Assembly (NCBI GenBank): GCA_964455095.1
Contig: CAYVUV010000011.1
Location: forward strand, 1-36,526
Origin: CAYVUV01 sp964455095
GTDB taxonomy: Bacteria; Desulfobacterota; Binatia; HRBIN30; CADEER01
Length of the DNA stretch: 36,526 bases
Direction: 5' to 3'
Translations under genes and position numbers: made by a program
Notes under the pieces: generated by a model
What the model was told of the DNA's origin: nothing
The model's input: the letters and a program-made list of their open reading frames with translations, nothing else
Database searches by the model: none
Part shown: positions 14,775 through 23,378 of the stretch, one piece after another
Layout of the letters: each line of letters begins with the position of its first letter
Numbering within the stretch: position 1 is the first letter of the stretch

Positions 14775-17429
14775 TCAGCCGCGCGGGGGCTGCGGGCGCC
14801 ACGCGCGCTGGTCCGGCAGCTCCCACACTCGCCGGTGGAGGGTGTCGACGAGGTCGGGGTCCGACAGCACGACGCGCTGCTCGCGCGCCGCGAGGCTCGA
14901 CGGCCCGCCGGCCAGGGCGCGCTCGAGCAGGCCGGCGCGTGCGGCACGGATGGCGGGATGCAGGGTGCGGCGCCGGCCGAGCATCGCCCGGTGCACGGCA
15001 TTGATCAACGGCGCGATAGCGGTGCGTGCGAAGCCGTCGCGCTCCGCCGGCGGCAGGCGCTCGACTGCCCGCTCGGCGGCGTCGAGATTGGCGGCGAGGT
15101 CGCGCAACTCTGCCGGCGGGGCGCTCTCCTCGGGAATCATGAACAAGCGCCAGGCGCGCGCCCGATCGCCGAGGCTGACGCGGCTGGCCAGCACCGAGGT
15201 CGGAATGGAGAGAATGAGCCCGCCGAGAATCGGCGTCACCCACCAGAAGTAGTCGGGATTGAGCAGATAGAGGCTGATGCCCCAGGCCGTCGCGAACAGC
15301 GTGTCGAGGCCGTGGCGGCGAATCGCCACGCCCCACGCCGTCTCGTCGTCGCCCCGCCCTTGCGAGCTCCACGAGACGGTGCGGCCGAGCAGGTTCTGGA
15401 ACACGAACTTGGTGTGAAACAGCATCCGGATGGGGGCGAACAGGCTGGAGAGGAGAATCTCGATCACGACGCTGAGCGACAGCCTTATCACGCCGCCGTA
15501 CAACTTCGCCTCGCGGCGCTTGAGGGCGATCAGGAACACGCTGAGAAATTTCGGCAGGAAGAGAATCATGCCGGTGACCGCGAGCAGCGACAGGGCCCAG
15601 TCCGGCCGCCACACCGGCCACTCCGGAAACAGGCTCGCACCGTGGGGAAAGTAATCGGGCTCCTGCAGCGCGTTGTGGATGGCCTCGGCCGTGCTGAGGG
15701 TGAGAAAGCCGAACCACATCATGGCCGAGACGTAGGACAGCACGCCGTTGATGAACAGCGCCCGGTGCGCGCCGTTCAGCCCTTCGCTGAACAGCAGGCG
15801 CAAGTGCTGCAGATTGCCCTGGCACCAGCGGCGGTCGCGGCCCATCTCCTCGAGCAGGGTCGACGGTGTTTCCTCGTAGCTGCCGGGCAGGTCGTAGGCG
15901 AGCCACAGGCTCCACCCCGAGCGCCCCATCAACGCGGCTTCGACGAAGTCGTGGCTGAGGATCTCGCCGCCGAGCGGCGGCTTGCCGGGCAGGCGCGGCA
16001 AGCCGCAGTGGTCCATGAACGGCTTGATGCGGATGATCGCGTTGTGGCCCCAGTATTGGCCGTCGCCGAGCTGCCAGAAGTGCAGGCCGGCGGCGAACAT
16101 GGGGCCGTAGACGCGGCTGGCGAACTGCTGCACGCGGGCGAACAGCGAGCGCCGGTTGACGGCGGTCGGCGCGGTTTGAATCATGCCGACGTCGGAGTGC
16201 TGTTCCATCAGCTGCACCAGGCGCACCAGCGTCTCGCCCGACATGACGCTGTCGGCGTCGAGCATGATCATGTAGGGGTACGCCCGCCCCCAGCGGCGGC
16301 AGAAGTCGGCGACATTGCCGCTCTTGCGCCGCAGCCGCACCTTGCGCCGCCGATAGAAGATCCGGCCGAAGCCGCCGACGTCGCGGCACCACGCCAGCCA
16401 GGCCTCCTCTTCCCGCATGCAGGTGTCGGGCACGTTGCTGTCGCTGAGCACGAAGAAGTGGAAGTGTTCGAGGCCACCGGCGCGCTCGACGGAACTGTAG
16501 ATGGCGCGCAAACCGGCGAAGACGCGGTCGACCGGCTCGTGGCAGATCGGCATGACGATGGCCGTGCGCGTGCCCGGATCGATCGGGCCGCTCGCCGCCC
16601 CGTTGAGGTTGGTGATGGCGAAGCGATCGCGCGCGCGCAAGAGCGTGAAAAATCCCAACAGCGCCGTCCAGAAGCCGATCGAGATCCAGCCGAACAGGGC
16701 GCCGAAGAAGGCGACGATCGCGACCTCGAGCCACGTGCCGCCATGGTGCGGCAGGACATTGACCATGAAGCCGCTCGCCACGATGCTCGGAATCAGCACC
16801 AGCACCATGAGCATCAGGCGGCGGCGCACCGCCACCGGCCGCCACCGCGCCCGCTCCCGGCGGCTGACCACCGGATGGTCGGGGCGCGGCTCCAGGCCGG
16901 GCCCGCCGCGCAGCCGGCGCCCGATGCGGCGCAGCAGCCGGTGCTCGACCGGCTCGGGCACCATGGCGCCGCGCCGCAGCGGCGGCATGGCGCTGAAGCG
17001 GTCCGCGACCGTGGCCGCGCTGGCGCTGTCGGGTGTCTCGCCGCCACCACAGCGCCCTGCCACCGCGGCGTCGAGCCGCCAGGCGGCGAAGTGGTCCTCC
17101 AGTGCCCCGTCCCACGGCCGCGGCGCCGCGGGATAGCGCTGCATGAGTACCAGCGACAACGCGCGCAGGGTCTCGGTCAGGGCGTCGCCGTCGGCGGCCC
17201 ACTCCGCACCGGCAACGGCCCGCTCCACTGCGGCTGCGGCCAGCCCGGCGCGCTCGGCGGCGGGCACACCGAGGGCTTCGAGGTAGGCGATGGCGCGGTC
17301 GGAGGCCTGCTTCCAATCCTGCAGCAGGCGCGGCAGGGGTACGGCGAGAGGGCCGTCCGCCGGCGGCTCCTCGGCATCGGGCGGGGTCGACGCCGTCGGC
17401 GTCGCGAGGGCCTGGGATTCGTCGCTCAA
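14775..17429 (-). CDS. opgH: Glucan biosynthesis glucosyltransferase H
   Basis: 884 residues, close to E. coli OpgH (847). An inner-membrane GT2 glucosyltransferase that uses UDP-glucose to make the linear backbone of osmoregulated periplasmic glucans. The cytoplasmic N-terminal region (1-200) is followed by membrane spans near 205-225 and 235-265, and then the GT2 domain: MPICHEPVDRVFAGL, D391AD393 metal-binding motif in MIMLDADSVMSG, LSHDFVEAALMGR (candidate catalytic Asp494) and the RRWCQGNLQHL (near 533) acceptor motif. The C-terminal half has several further spans (about 560-580, 615-640 and 720-750). Its start overlaps the opgG stop by 4 bp, as in the classic opgGH operon. Glucans of this type help cells in low osmolarity. 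Confidence 0.93.
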   Translation of the reverse strand: MSDESQALATPTASTPPDAEEPPADGPLAVPLPRLLQDWKQASDRAIAYLEALGVPAAERAGLAAAAVERAVAGAEWAADGDALTETLRALSLVLMQRYPAAPRPWDGALEDHFAAWRLDAAVAGRCGGGETPDSASAATVADRFSAMPPLRRGAMVPEPVEHRLLRRIGRRLRGGPGLEPRPDHPVVSRRERARWRPVAVRRRLMLMVLVLIPSIVASGFMVNVLPHHGGTWLEVAIVAFFGALFGWISIGFWTALLGFFTLLRARDRFAITNLNGAASGPIDPGTRTAIVMPICHEPVDRVFAGLRAIYSSVERAGGLEHFHFFVLSDSNVPDTCMREEEAWLAWCRDVGGFGRIFYRRRKVRLRRKSGNVADFCRRWGRAYPYMIMLDADSVMSGETLVRLVQLMEQHSDVGMIQTAPTAVNRRSLFARVQQFASRVYGPMFAAGLHFWQLGDGQYWGHNAIIRIKPFMDHCGLPRLPGKPPLGGEILSHDFVEAALMGRSGWSLWLAYDLPGSYEETPSTLLEEMGRDRRWCQGNLQHLRLLFSEGLNGAHRALFINGVLSYVSAMMWFGFLTLSTAEAIHNALQEPDYFPHGASLFPEWPVWRPDWALSLLAVTGMILFLPKFLSVFLIALKRREAKLYGGVIRLSLSVVIEILLSSLFAPIRMLFHTKFVFQNLLGRTVSWSSQGRGDDETAWGVAIRRHGLDTLFATAWGISLYLLNPDYFWWVTPILGGLILSIPTSVLASRVSLGDRARAWRLFMIPEESAPPAELRDLAANLDAAERAVERLPPAERDGFARTAIAPLINAVHRAMLGRRRTLHPAIRAARAGLLERALAGGPSSLAAREQRVVLSDPDLVDTLHRRVWELPDQRAWRPQPPRG

Positions 17430-18925
17430 GGGAGGATCACGTAGGACCAGGTTTCGGTCAGCGTGTCGCCGCCCTGGTCGAGAAACGCGCGCAGCTCGAG
17501 GGGGTCGTCGTGCTTGGGGCGGACTTCGAACGTCAGCCGCCAGCCGCCGGTGACGGGGTTCTTGATCACATGCTGGCCGAGCAGCTCACCCGCCTGGTCG
17601 CCGCCGACGATGGTGACGACACCGCGCAGGACGCGATCGGCCGGGATCTTCTCCAACCGCTTGCCGGCAAAATCGACCACGAAACGATAGAGGTCCTCGG
17701 CCGGTTTGTCGCGCCGCGTCGCCACCACGCGTCCCGCCGGCGGGCGCGTCGGATCGTCGCCATACCAGTGCATGGTGTAGGAGAAAAACGCCTGCTCGCC
17801 GGGCTTCGGCAGCTGGGACGGAATCCAGTAGGCGACGATGTTGTCGTTGATGTCCTTGTTGGTGGGGATCTCCACCAGCTCGACGGCGCCGTCATTCCAG
17901 TTGCCGCGCGGCGTCACCCACACGCTCGGCCGCAGCTCCGAGCGCGTCTCGAGATCCTGGTGGTGCTCGAAATCGCGATCGCGTTGGATGAGCCCAAACC
18001 CCTTCGGATTCTGCATCTTGAACTGACTCACGTGCAGCGTACGCGGGTTGTCGAGCGGGCGCCAGAGCCACTCGCCGCTGGCGAAGTTGAGCAACAGCCC
18101 GTCCGAGTCGTGCACCTCGGGGCGAAAGTCGTCGAAGTGGCGCTCGCTGTTCTCGCCGAAGAAGAACATGCTGGTGAGCGGCGCGACGCCGAGCTTGCGC
18201 ACGTCCTCGCGCAGGAACACGCGCGCGTCGACGGCGACCATCGTCTGCTCGCCGGGCGTGACGATGAAGCGGTAGGCGCCGGTCAGGCTCGGGCTGTCGA
18301 GCAGCGCGTACACCGTCATCTCTTTCGCGTCGCGCGCGGGCGTCACCAGCCAGTACTCTTTGAAGTACGGGAACTCCTCGCCTGACGACGTGGCGGTGTT
18401 GACGGCGAGGCCGCGCGCCGAGGCGCCGAAGCCCTGATTGCGTCCGACGGCGCGCAGGTAGCTGGCGCCGAGGAAGACGATCACTTCGTCGTGATACTTG
18501 GGCGTCTTGATCGGAAAGTGCAGGCGAAAGCCGGCATAGCCGAGGTCTTGCGGCACCTGACTGGCGAACTCGTTCTTGCCGTAGTCGAACTGGCTGGGCG
18601 AGAACTCGATCGGCCGCACGCCGTCCTGCTCGACGACGTTCACCACCACCGGGCGATCGTAATAGAGCCCGGGGTGAAAGAACTGGACCTGAAACGGGCC
18701 TTTGCGGTCGAGCCACAGCGTCCGGTCGGGCCGGAAGCGGATGTCGCGCCACTGGTCGTAGGTGATTTTCAGCAACCAGTCGGGCACCCGGCCGCGCGGG
18801 TCGCGATAGGACTGCTTCGCCAGCTCCTCCGCCTGCTTCGAGACATCCTCGAAGTCGTACCCCGCGGCGGGCGCGGCGACGGCCAGCGAGAACAGGGCGA
18901 TTGCGCCGACTACGGACCTCAGCAT
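17426..18925 (-). CDS. opgG: Periplasmic glucan biosynthesis protein G
   Basis: 499 residues, near the usual 510. A signal peptide (to about residue 22, ...AAPAAGYDF) sends it to the periplasm. The MdoG/OpgG domain is recognised by FEDVSKQAEELAKQSYRDP, YDQWRDIRFRPDRTLW, RLHFPIKTPKYHDEV, SMFFFGENSERHFDDFRPEV and VHDSDGLLLNFASGEWLWRPL, with the PRGNWNDGAVELVEIPT segment near 350. It is thought to act on the glucan backbone made by OpgH, and recent work on the family suggests glycosidase activity. It begins 9 bp after the gcvPB stop, so it is probably cotranscribed with the glycine cleavage genes. Confidence 0.93.
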   Translation of the reverse strand: MLRSVVGAIALFSLAVAAPAAGYDFEDVSKQAEELAKQSYRDPRGRVPDWLLKITYDQWRDIRFRPDRTLWLDRKGPFQVQFFHPGLYYDRPVVVNVVEQDGVRPIEFSPSQFDYGKNEFASQVPQDLGYAGFRLHFPIKTPKYHDEVIVFLGASYLRAVGRNQGFGASARGLAVNTATSSGEEFPYFKEYWLVTPARDAKEMTVYALLDSPSLTGAYRFIVTPGEQTMVAVDARVFLREDVRKLGVAPLTSMFFFGENSERHFDDFRPEVHDSDGLLLNFASGEWLWRPLDNPRTLHVSQFKMQNPKGFGLIQRDRDFEHHQDLETRSELRPSVWVTPRGNWNDGAVELVEIPTNKDINDNIVAYWIPSQLPKPGEQAFFSYTMHWYGDDPTRPPAGRVVATRRDKPAEDLYRFVVDFAGKRLEKIPADRVLRGVVTIVGGDQAGELLGQHVIKNPVTGGWRLTFEVRPKHDDPLELRAFLDQGGDTLTETWSYVILP

Positions 18926-18934
18926 CGACCCGCT

Positions 18935-20416
18935 CTATTCGGCGTCGGTGGCCGGCGACCAACGCAGCACCGGCCGGCGCGCGGCGCGCGCTTCGTCGAG
19001 GCGGCCGACCGGCGTATGCGTCGGCGCGTTGCGCACCAGGTCGGGCGTCTCGCGCGCCTCGCGGGCGATGGCTTCCATGGCGGCGATGAACTCGTCGAGC
19101 GTCTCTTTGCTCTCGCTCTCGGTGGGCTCGATCATCATCGCGCCGGGGACGACGAGCGGGAAGTAGATGGTCGGGGCGTAGTAGCCATAGTCGAGCAGGC
19201 GCTTGGCGACGTCGAGCGTCTTGACGCCGAAGGGCTCGAGATCGCGGTCGCTGAACACGCACTCGTGCATGCACAGGTCGGGGTAGGCCAGGTTGTAGGC
19301 GTGCTGGAGGCGGACGCGAATGTAGTTGGCGCTCAGCACGGCCATGGCGGTGGCGCGCGTCAGGCCGTCGCCGCCGAGCGCCTTGATGTAGGCGTAGGCG
19401 CGCACGAGCATGCCGAAATTGCCGTGGAAGCCGCGCACCCGCCCGATCGAGCGCGCCGGCATGTCGCCCCAGCTCAGGCGATCGCCGTCGCGCGCCACGC
19501 GCGGGCCGGGCAGATACGGCGCCAGGCCGGCCTTGACGCCGATCGGACCGGCACCCGGACCGCCGCCGCCGTGCGGCGTCGAGAAGGTCTTGTGCAAGTT
19601 GAACTGCAGCACGTCGGCGCCGATGAGGCCCGGCTTCACCACGCCCATCAGCGCGTTGAAATTGGCGCCGTCGAAATACACCAGCCCGCCGCGCGCGTGC
19701 ACCGCCTCGGCGACCTGCGCGATCTCGCGCTCGAACAGGCCGAGCGTGTTGGGGTTGGTGATCATGAACGCGGCGACGTGATCGTCCATGGCGCGGCGCA
19801 CGGTCTCGGCGTCGACCAGGCCGATGCGGTTGCCCTCGAGCTGCTGCACGCGGTAGCCGCTCAGCGCGGCGCTGGCCGGGTTGGTGCCGTGCGCGCTGGC
19901 GGGGATCAACACGGTGGTGCGCGGGTCGCCGCGATCGGTGTGATAGGCGCGGATCATCTTCATGCCGGCCAGCTCGCCCTGCGCACCGGCGGCGGGCTGG
20001 AGCGAGACGGCGTCCATGCCGCTGACCTCGGCGAGCATGTCCTGCAGCTCCCACATCAGCTGCAGCGCCCCCTGCGCCTGCGCCTCGGGAGTCAACGGGT
20101 GCAGCCTGGCGAAGCCCGCCAGGCGCGCGGCGACCTCGTTGGCGAGCGGATTGTACTTCATCGTGCACGAGCCGAGCGGATAGAAGGTCGTCGCGGCGCC
20201 GAAGTTCCACTGCGACAGGCGCACGAAGTGGCGCACGACCTCGGGCTCGCTGACTTCGGGAAAGCCGGCAATCGGCGCGCGCCGCAGCTCGGCCGGCAGC
20301 CGCGCGCTGGCGTCGTCGCCGCCGTCGCTGCCCAGACGACCCGGCCGGCTGCGCTCGAAGATCAGCGGCTCATCGAGCAGCAGGCCGGCTTGCTTGCCAC
20401 CGCGCGATCCGGTCAC
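18935..20416 (-). CDS. gcvPB: Glycine dehydrogenase (decarboxylating) subunit 2
   Basis: 493 residues from a GTG start at 20414-20416, which overlaps the gcvPA stop as GTGA. Longer in-frame starts upstream would lie inside gcvPA and are unlikely. The PLP lysine is K276 in QFNLHKTFSTPHGGGGPG. Other conserved pieces are YPLGSCTMKYNP, SLQPAAGAQGELAGM, IPASAHGTNPASA, VYFDGANFNALMG and the C-terminal EPTESESKETLDEF. With subunit 1 it forms the two-chain P-protein that decarboxylates glycine and passes the aminomethyl group to lipoylated GcvH. It is followed by opgG after only 9 bp. Confidence 0.95.
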   Translation of the reverse strand: MTGSRGGKQAGLLLDEPLIFERSRPGRLGSDGGDDASARLPAELRRAPIAGFPEVSEPEVVRHFVRLSQWNFGAATTFYPLGSCTMKYNPLANEVAARLAGFARLHPLTPEAQAQGALQLMWELQDMLAEVSGMDAVSLQPAAGAQGELAGMKMIRAYHTDRGDPRTTVLIPASAHGTNPASAALSGYRVQQLEGNRIGLVDAETVRRAMDDHVAAFMITNPNTLGLFEREIAQVAEAVHARGGLVYFDGANFNALMGVVKPGLIGADVLQFNLHKTFSTPHGGGGPGAGPIGVKAGLAPYLPGPRVARDGDRLSWGDMPARSIGRVRGFHGNFGMLVRAYAYIKALGGDGLTRATAMAVLSANYIRVRLQHAYNLAYPDLCMHECVFSDRDLEPFGVKTLDVAKRLLDYGYYAPTIYFPLVVPGAMMIEPTESESKETLDEFIAAMEAIAREARETPDLVRNAPTHTPVGRLDEARAARRPVLRWSPATDAE

Positions 20417-21750
20417 GCCAGCACCTCCGCCAGACGCGTGATCGCCGCCGCGTCGTGTACCTCGGTAACCGCCAGCAGCAGGCAGTCGTCGAGCTCCGGG
20501 TACCAACGCGCCAGCGGCACGCCGGCGAGCACGCCGGCCGCCTCGGCCCGCGCCAGGGCGGCGCTGGCGCCGCGGCCGGTGATGGCGAACTCGTTGAACA
20601 CCGGGCCGCTGAAGCGCGGCTGCCAATGCCCACCGGCGCAGAGCTGCTCGCGCGCCTGGTGCGCGCGCTCGAGATTGGCCAACGCCAGGCGGTGCAACCC
20701 GGTCTTGCCGAGCAGGCTCAGGTAGACGGTCGCCGCCAGCGCCATCAAGCCGTGGTTGGTGCAGATGTTCGACGTCGCGCGCTCGCGGCGAATGTGCTGC
20801 TCGCGCGTCGCCAGCGTGAGCACGTAGCCGCGCCGACCGGCGTCGTCGAAGGCTTCGCCGACCAGGCGCCCGGGCATGCTGCGCACGTGGTGCATGCGCG
20901 TAGCGAAGAGGCCGACACCGGGACCGCCGTACGACATCGGGATGCCGAAGCTCTGCCCCTCACCGACGGCGATGTCGACGCCACAGGTCCCCGGCGCGCG
21001 CACCGCTGCCAGCGCCAGCGTCTCCGGCGTGGCGGTGACCAGCACCGCACCGCTCGCCGCCACGGCTTTCTGCACGGCGACCAGATCCTCGATGACGCCG
21101 AAGAAGTTCGGATAGCCCAACACTACGGCGGCGGTCTCGTCGCCGACTTGCGCGCCCAGCCACGCCAGATCGACACGGCCGTCGGCGCCGAACGGCGCCT
21201 CGACCACCTCGACATCGCCGGCGCCTTGTAGATACGTCGCCGTCACCTCGCGGTACTCGGGGTGCAGCGAGCGGGCGAGCACGACGCGGTGGCGCTTGGG
21301 CAGCAGGCGCAGCGCCATCAGCACCGCCTCGGCCGTCGCCGAGGCGCCGTCGTACATGCTGGCGTTGGCCACCTCGAGGTCGAAGAGCATCGCGATCAAC
21401 GTCTGAAACTCGAAGATCGCCTGCAGCGTCCCCTGGCTGACCTCGGGCTGGTAGGGCGTATAGGCGGAGTAGAACTCGGCGCGCTGCAGAATGTTGTCGA
21501 CGGCCGCCGGCACGAAGTGGGGATAGGCGCCGGCGCCGAGGAAGGACAGGGCCGTGGCGCCGGTATTGAGCGCGGCCAGCGCCTCCATGCGGCGCTGGAC
21601 GTCGTACTCGGACTGGCCCAGGGGCAGCGCGATCGCCGCGCCGGCGCGCAGCGCGCCCGGCACGTCGCGGAACAGGGCTTCGACGTCCGGCACGCCGATC
21701 GCGGCGAGCATCTCGCGCACGTCGTCGTCGGTATGGGGAATGAAACGCAT
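20413..21750 (-). CDS. gcvPA: Glycine dehydrogenase (decarboxylating) subunit 1
   Basis: 445 residues, the normal length for the N-terminal half of split P-protein. It starts with MRFIPHTDDDVREMLAAIGV, a standard beginning for the family. Other matching regions are ALSFLGAGAYPHFVPAAVDN, TPYQPEVSQGTLQAIFEFQT, ANASMYDGASATAEA, YGGPGVGLFA and REQHIRRERATSNICTNHGL. It forms the active P-protein dimer with GcvPB. It is 98 bp downstream of gcvH and overlaps gcvPB by 4 bp. Confidence 0.95.
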   Translation of the reverse strand: MRFIPHTDDDVREMLAAIGVPDVEALFRDVPGALRAGAAIALPLGQSEYDVQRRMEALAALNTGATALSFLGAGAYPHFVPAAVDNILQRAEFYSAYTPYQPEVSQGTLQAIFEFQTLIAMLFDLEVANASMYDGASATAEAVLMALRLLPKRHRVVLARSLHPEYREVTATYLQGAGDVEVVEAPFGADGRVDLAWLGAQVGDETAAVVLGYPNFFGVIEDLVAVQKAVAASGAVLVTATPETLALAAVRAPGTCGVDIAVGEGQSFGIPMSYGGPGVGLFATRMHHVRSMPGRLVGEAFDDAGRRGYVLTLATREQHIRRERATSNICTNHGLMALAATVYLSLLGKTGLHRLALANLERAHQAREQLCAGGHWQPRFSGPVFNEFAITGRGASAALARAEAAGVLAGVPLARWYPELDDCLLLAVTEVHDAAAITRLAEVLA

Positions 21751-21848
21751 GGAGTCAGAGGTCAGGAATCGGAGGTGCGCAGCGGCTCAAGCATAGCGCG
21801 GGGAACGCACCACGCCAGAGCCCTGGGAAGGGCGCCGGGGCGCCCCGA

Positions 21849-22238
21849 TCACTCTTGCTGCTCGGTGACGAACTGCTCGTATTCGGCCGCCGTCATCAGG
21901 TCGTCGAGGTCGGTGGGATCGCTGAGCTGGATCTTCACCATCCACCCGTCGCCGTACGGATCCTCGTTCACCAGCTCGGTGCTTTCGGGCAAATCGTCGT
22001 TGACCTCGGTCACCTCGCCGGAGACCGGCGCGTACACGTCGGAGACGGCCTTGACCGACTCGACGACGCCCATCGCCTCATCCTTGGTGACTTTGTCGCC
22101 GACGGCCGGGAGCTCGACGAACACCACGTCGCCGAGCTGCTCCTGCGCGAACTCGGTGATGCCCACCGTCGCGACGTTGCCCTCGACGAGCAGCCACTCG
22201 TGCTCTCGCGTGTATTTCAGATCGTCCGGAAACTCCAT
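21849..22238 (-). CDS. gcvH: Glycine cleavage system H protein
   Basis: 129 residues with the ATG at 22236-22238, preceded by AAGGAGAG; an upstream in-frame start would add eight residues that do not match the family. It contains YTREHEWLLVEG and the lipoyl-attachment lysine K63 in GVVESVKAVSDVYAPVSGEV, followed by NEDPYGDGWMVKIQ. The lipoyl arm shuttles the aminomethyl intermediate between P- and T-proteins and electrons to an L-protein (dihydrolipoyl dehydrogenase), which is not in this window. Confidence 0.96.
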   Translation of the reverse strand: MEFPDDLKYTREHEWLLVEGNVATVGITEFAQEQLGDVVFVELPAVGDKVTKDEAMGVVESVKAVSDVYAPVSGEVTEVNDDLPESTELVNEDPYGDGWMVKIQLSDPTDLDDLMTAAEYEQFVTEQQE

Positions 22239-22301
22239 GCGTCTCTCCTTGTGAAGCCCCACCGCCGAATCCGCACCCTCCCGCCGTCTCGTGGCGATGT
22301 C

Positions 22302-23378
22302 CTACCCCGCGCGCCGGTAGAACGGCAGCGCCACTTCTCGCGCCGCCACCGCACGCTGGCGAATTTCCACTGCCAGCGCGCCCTCGCCAGCGGTCGAGTC
22401 CACATAGCCGAGTCCAATTCCCTTTCCAAGCGTGGGCGACTTGGTCCCGCTGGTCAGCTTTCCGACCGCCGCGCCGGCGCGCAGGATCGGGTACTCGGCC
22501 CGCGGCACACCGGGTTCGGTAAGCTCGATGCCGATCAATCGCCGCCGCACGCCCGCGGCCTTCTGGCGCCGCAACGCCGCGCTGCCGATGAACTCGCCCT
22601 TGCCGAGCTGCACCACCCAGCCCAGCCGCGCTTCATAGGGCGTCGTGTCGTCGTCGAGCTCATGACCATAGAGCGGTAGCGCTGCTTCGAGACGCAGCGT
22701 GTCGCGCGCGCCGAGCCCGGCGGGAATGACCTCTTCGGGCCGACCGGCCTCCAGCACCGCGTCCCAGATCGGCGCCGCCGCCTCGGGTCGGCAGTAGAGC
22801 TCCCAGCCGTCCTCGCCGGTGTAGCCGGTGTGCGCGATCAAGCAGAGATGGCCCGCGACGCGCCCCTCGACAAAGCAGAAGCGCGGCACCTCGCCGAGCG
22901 CCACGTCGGTCAAACGGGCCAGCACCGCGCCGGCGCACGGCCCCTGCAGCGCCAACTGACCGTACTCGTCGCTGCGGTCGATGACCTCGGCGCCGCGCAC
23001 GTGCTCGCGCATCCAATCGGCGTCCTTGTCGCGATTGGAGGCGTTGACGCAGAACAGGTAGCGCGTGTCCGACAGGCGGTGCACGACGACGTCGTCGACG
23101 AGGCCGCCGCTCGGCCGCATCAGCAGCGTGTACTGCGCCTGCCCGTCGCGCAGGCGGCTGGCGTCGTTACAGGTCAGGTGTTGGCAGGCCGCCAGCGCGC
23201 CCGCGCCGCGCACTTCGATCTCGCCCATGTGACTCACGTCGAAGAGGCCGGCGCGCGTGCGCACGGCGGTGTGCTCCTCGATGATGCCGCGGTACTGCAC
23301 CGGCATCTCCCAGCCGGCGAAGTCGACCATGCGCGCCCCGGCGGCGCGGTGCGCATCGTACAGCGGGGTGCGTCTCAC
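22302..23378 (-). CDS. gcvT: Glycine cleavage T protein (aminomethyltransferase)
   Basis: 358 residues. The GTG start at 23376-23378 overlaps the folD stop as GTGA. The first residues, RRTPLYDAHRAAGARMVDFA, are a standard T-protein beginning. Further matches are GWEMPVQYRGIIEEH, RAGLFDVSHMGEI, LCVNASNRDKD-like FCVNASNRDKDADW, IAHTGYTGEDGWELY, LGARDTLRLEA and the C-terminal TSGTKSPTLGKGIGLGYV. It transfers the one-carbon unit to THF, giving 5,10-methylene-THF and NH3. It sits between folD and gcvH, linking glycine breakdown to the folate pool. Confidence 0.95.
   Translation of the reverse strand: MRRTPLYDAHRAAGARMVDFAGWEMPVQYRGIIEEHTAVRTRAGLFDVSHMGEIEVRGAGALAACQHLTCNDASRLRDGQAQYTLLMRPSGGLVDDVVVHRLSDTRYLFCVNASNRDKDADWMREHVRGAEVIDRSDEYGQLALQGPCAGAVLARLTDVALGEVPRFCFVEGRVAGHLCLIAHTGYTGEDGWELYCRPEAAAPIWDAVLEAGRPEEVIPAGLGARDTLRLEAALPLYGHELDDDTTPYEARLGWVVQLGKGEFIGSAALRRQKAAGVRRRLIGIELTEPGVPRAEYPILRAGAAVGKLTSGTKSPTLGKGIGLGYVDSTAGEGALAVEIRQRAVAAREVALPFYRRAG

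Noticed and set aside
13591..17316. A 1241-codon open frame covering the diiron protein and running on to 17316
   Set aside because: Only the last 359 codons match a protein family. The rest is a high-GC shadow of opgH in another frame; a strong ribosome binding site sits before the ATG at 14670.
17892..20210. 772-codon open frame over opgG and gcvPB
   Set aside because: Out-of-frame shadow: it is Arg/Pro/Ala rich and lacks any motif, while both genes in the other frame are unmistakable.
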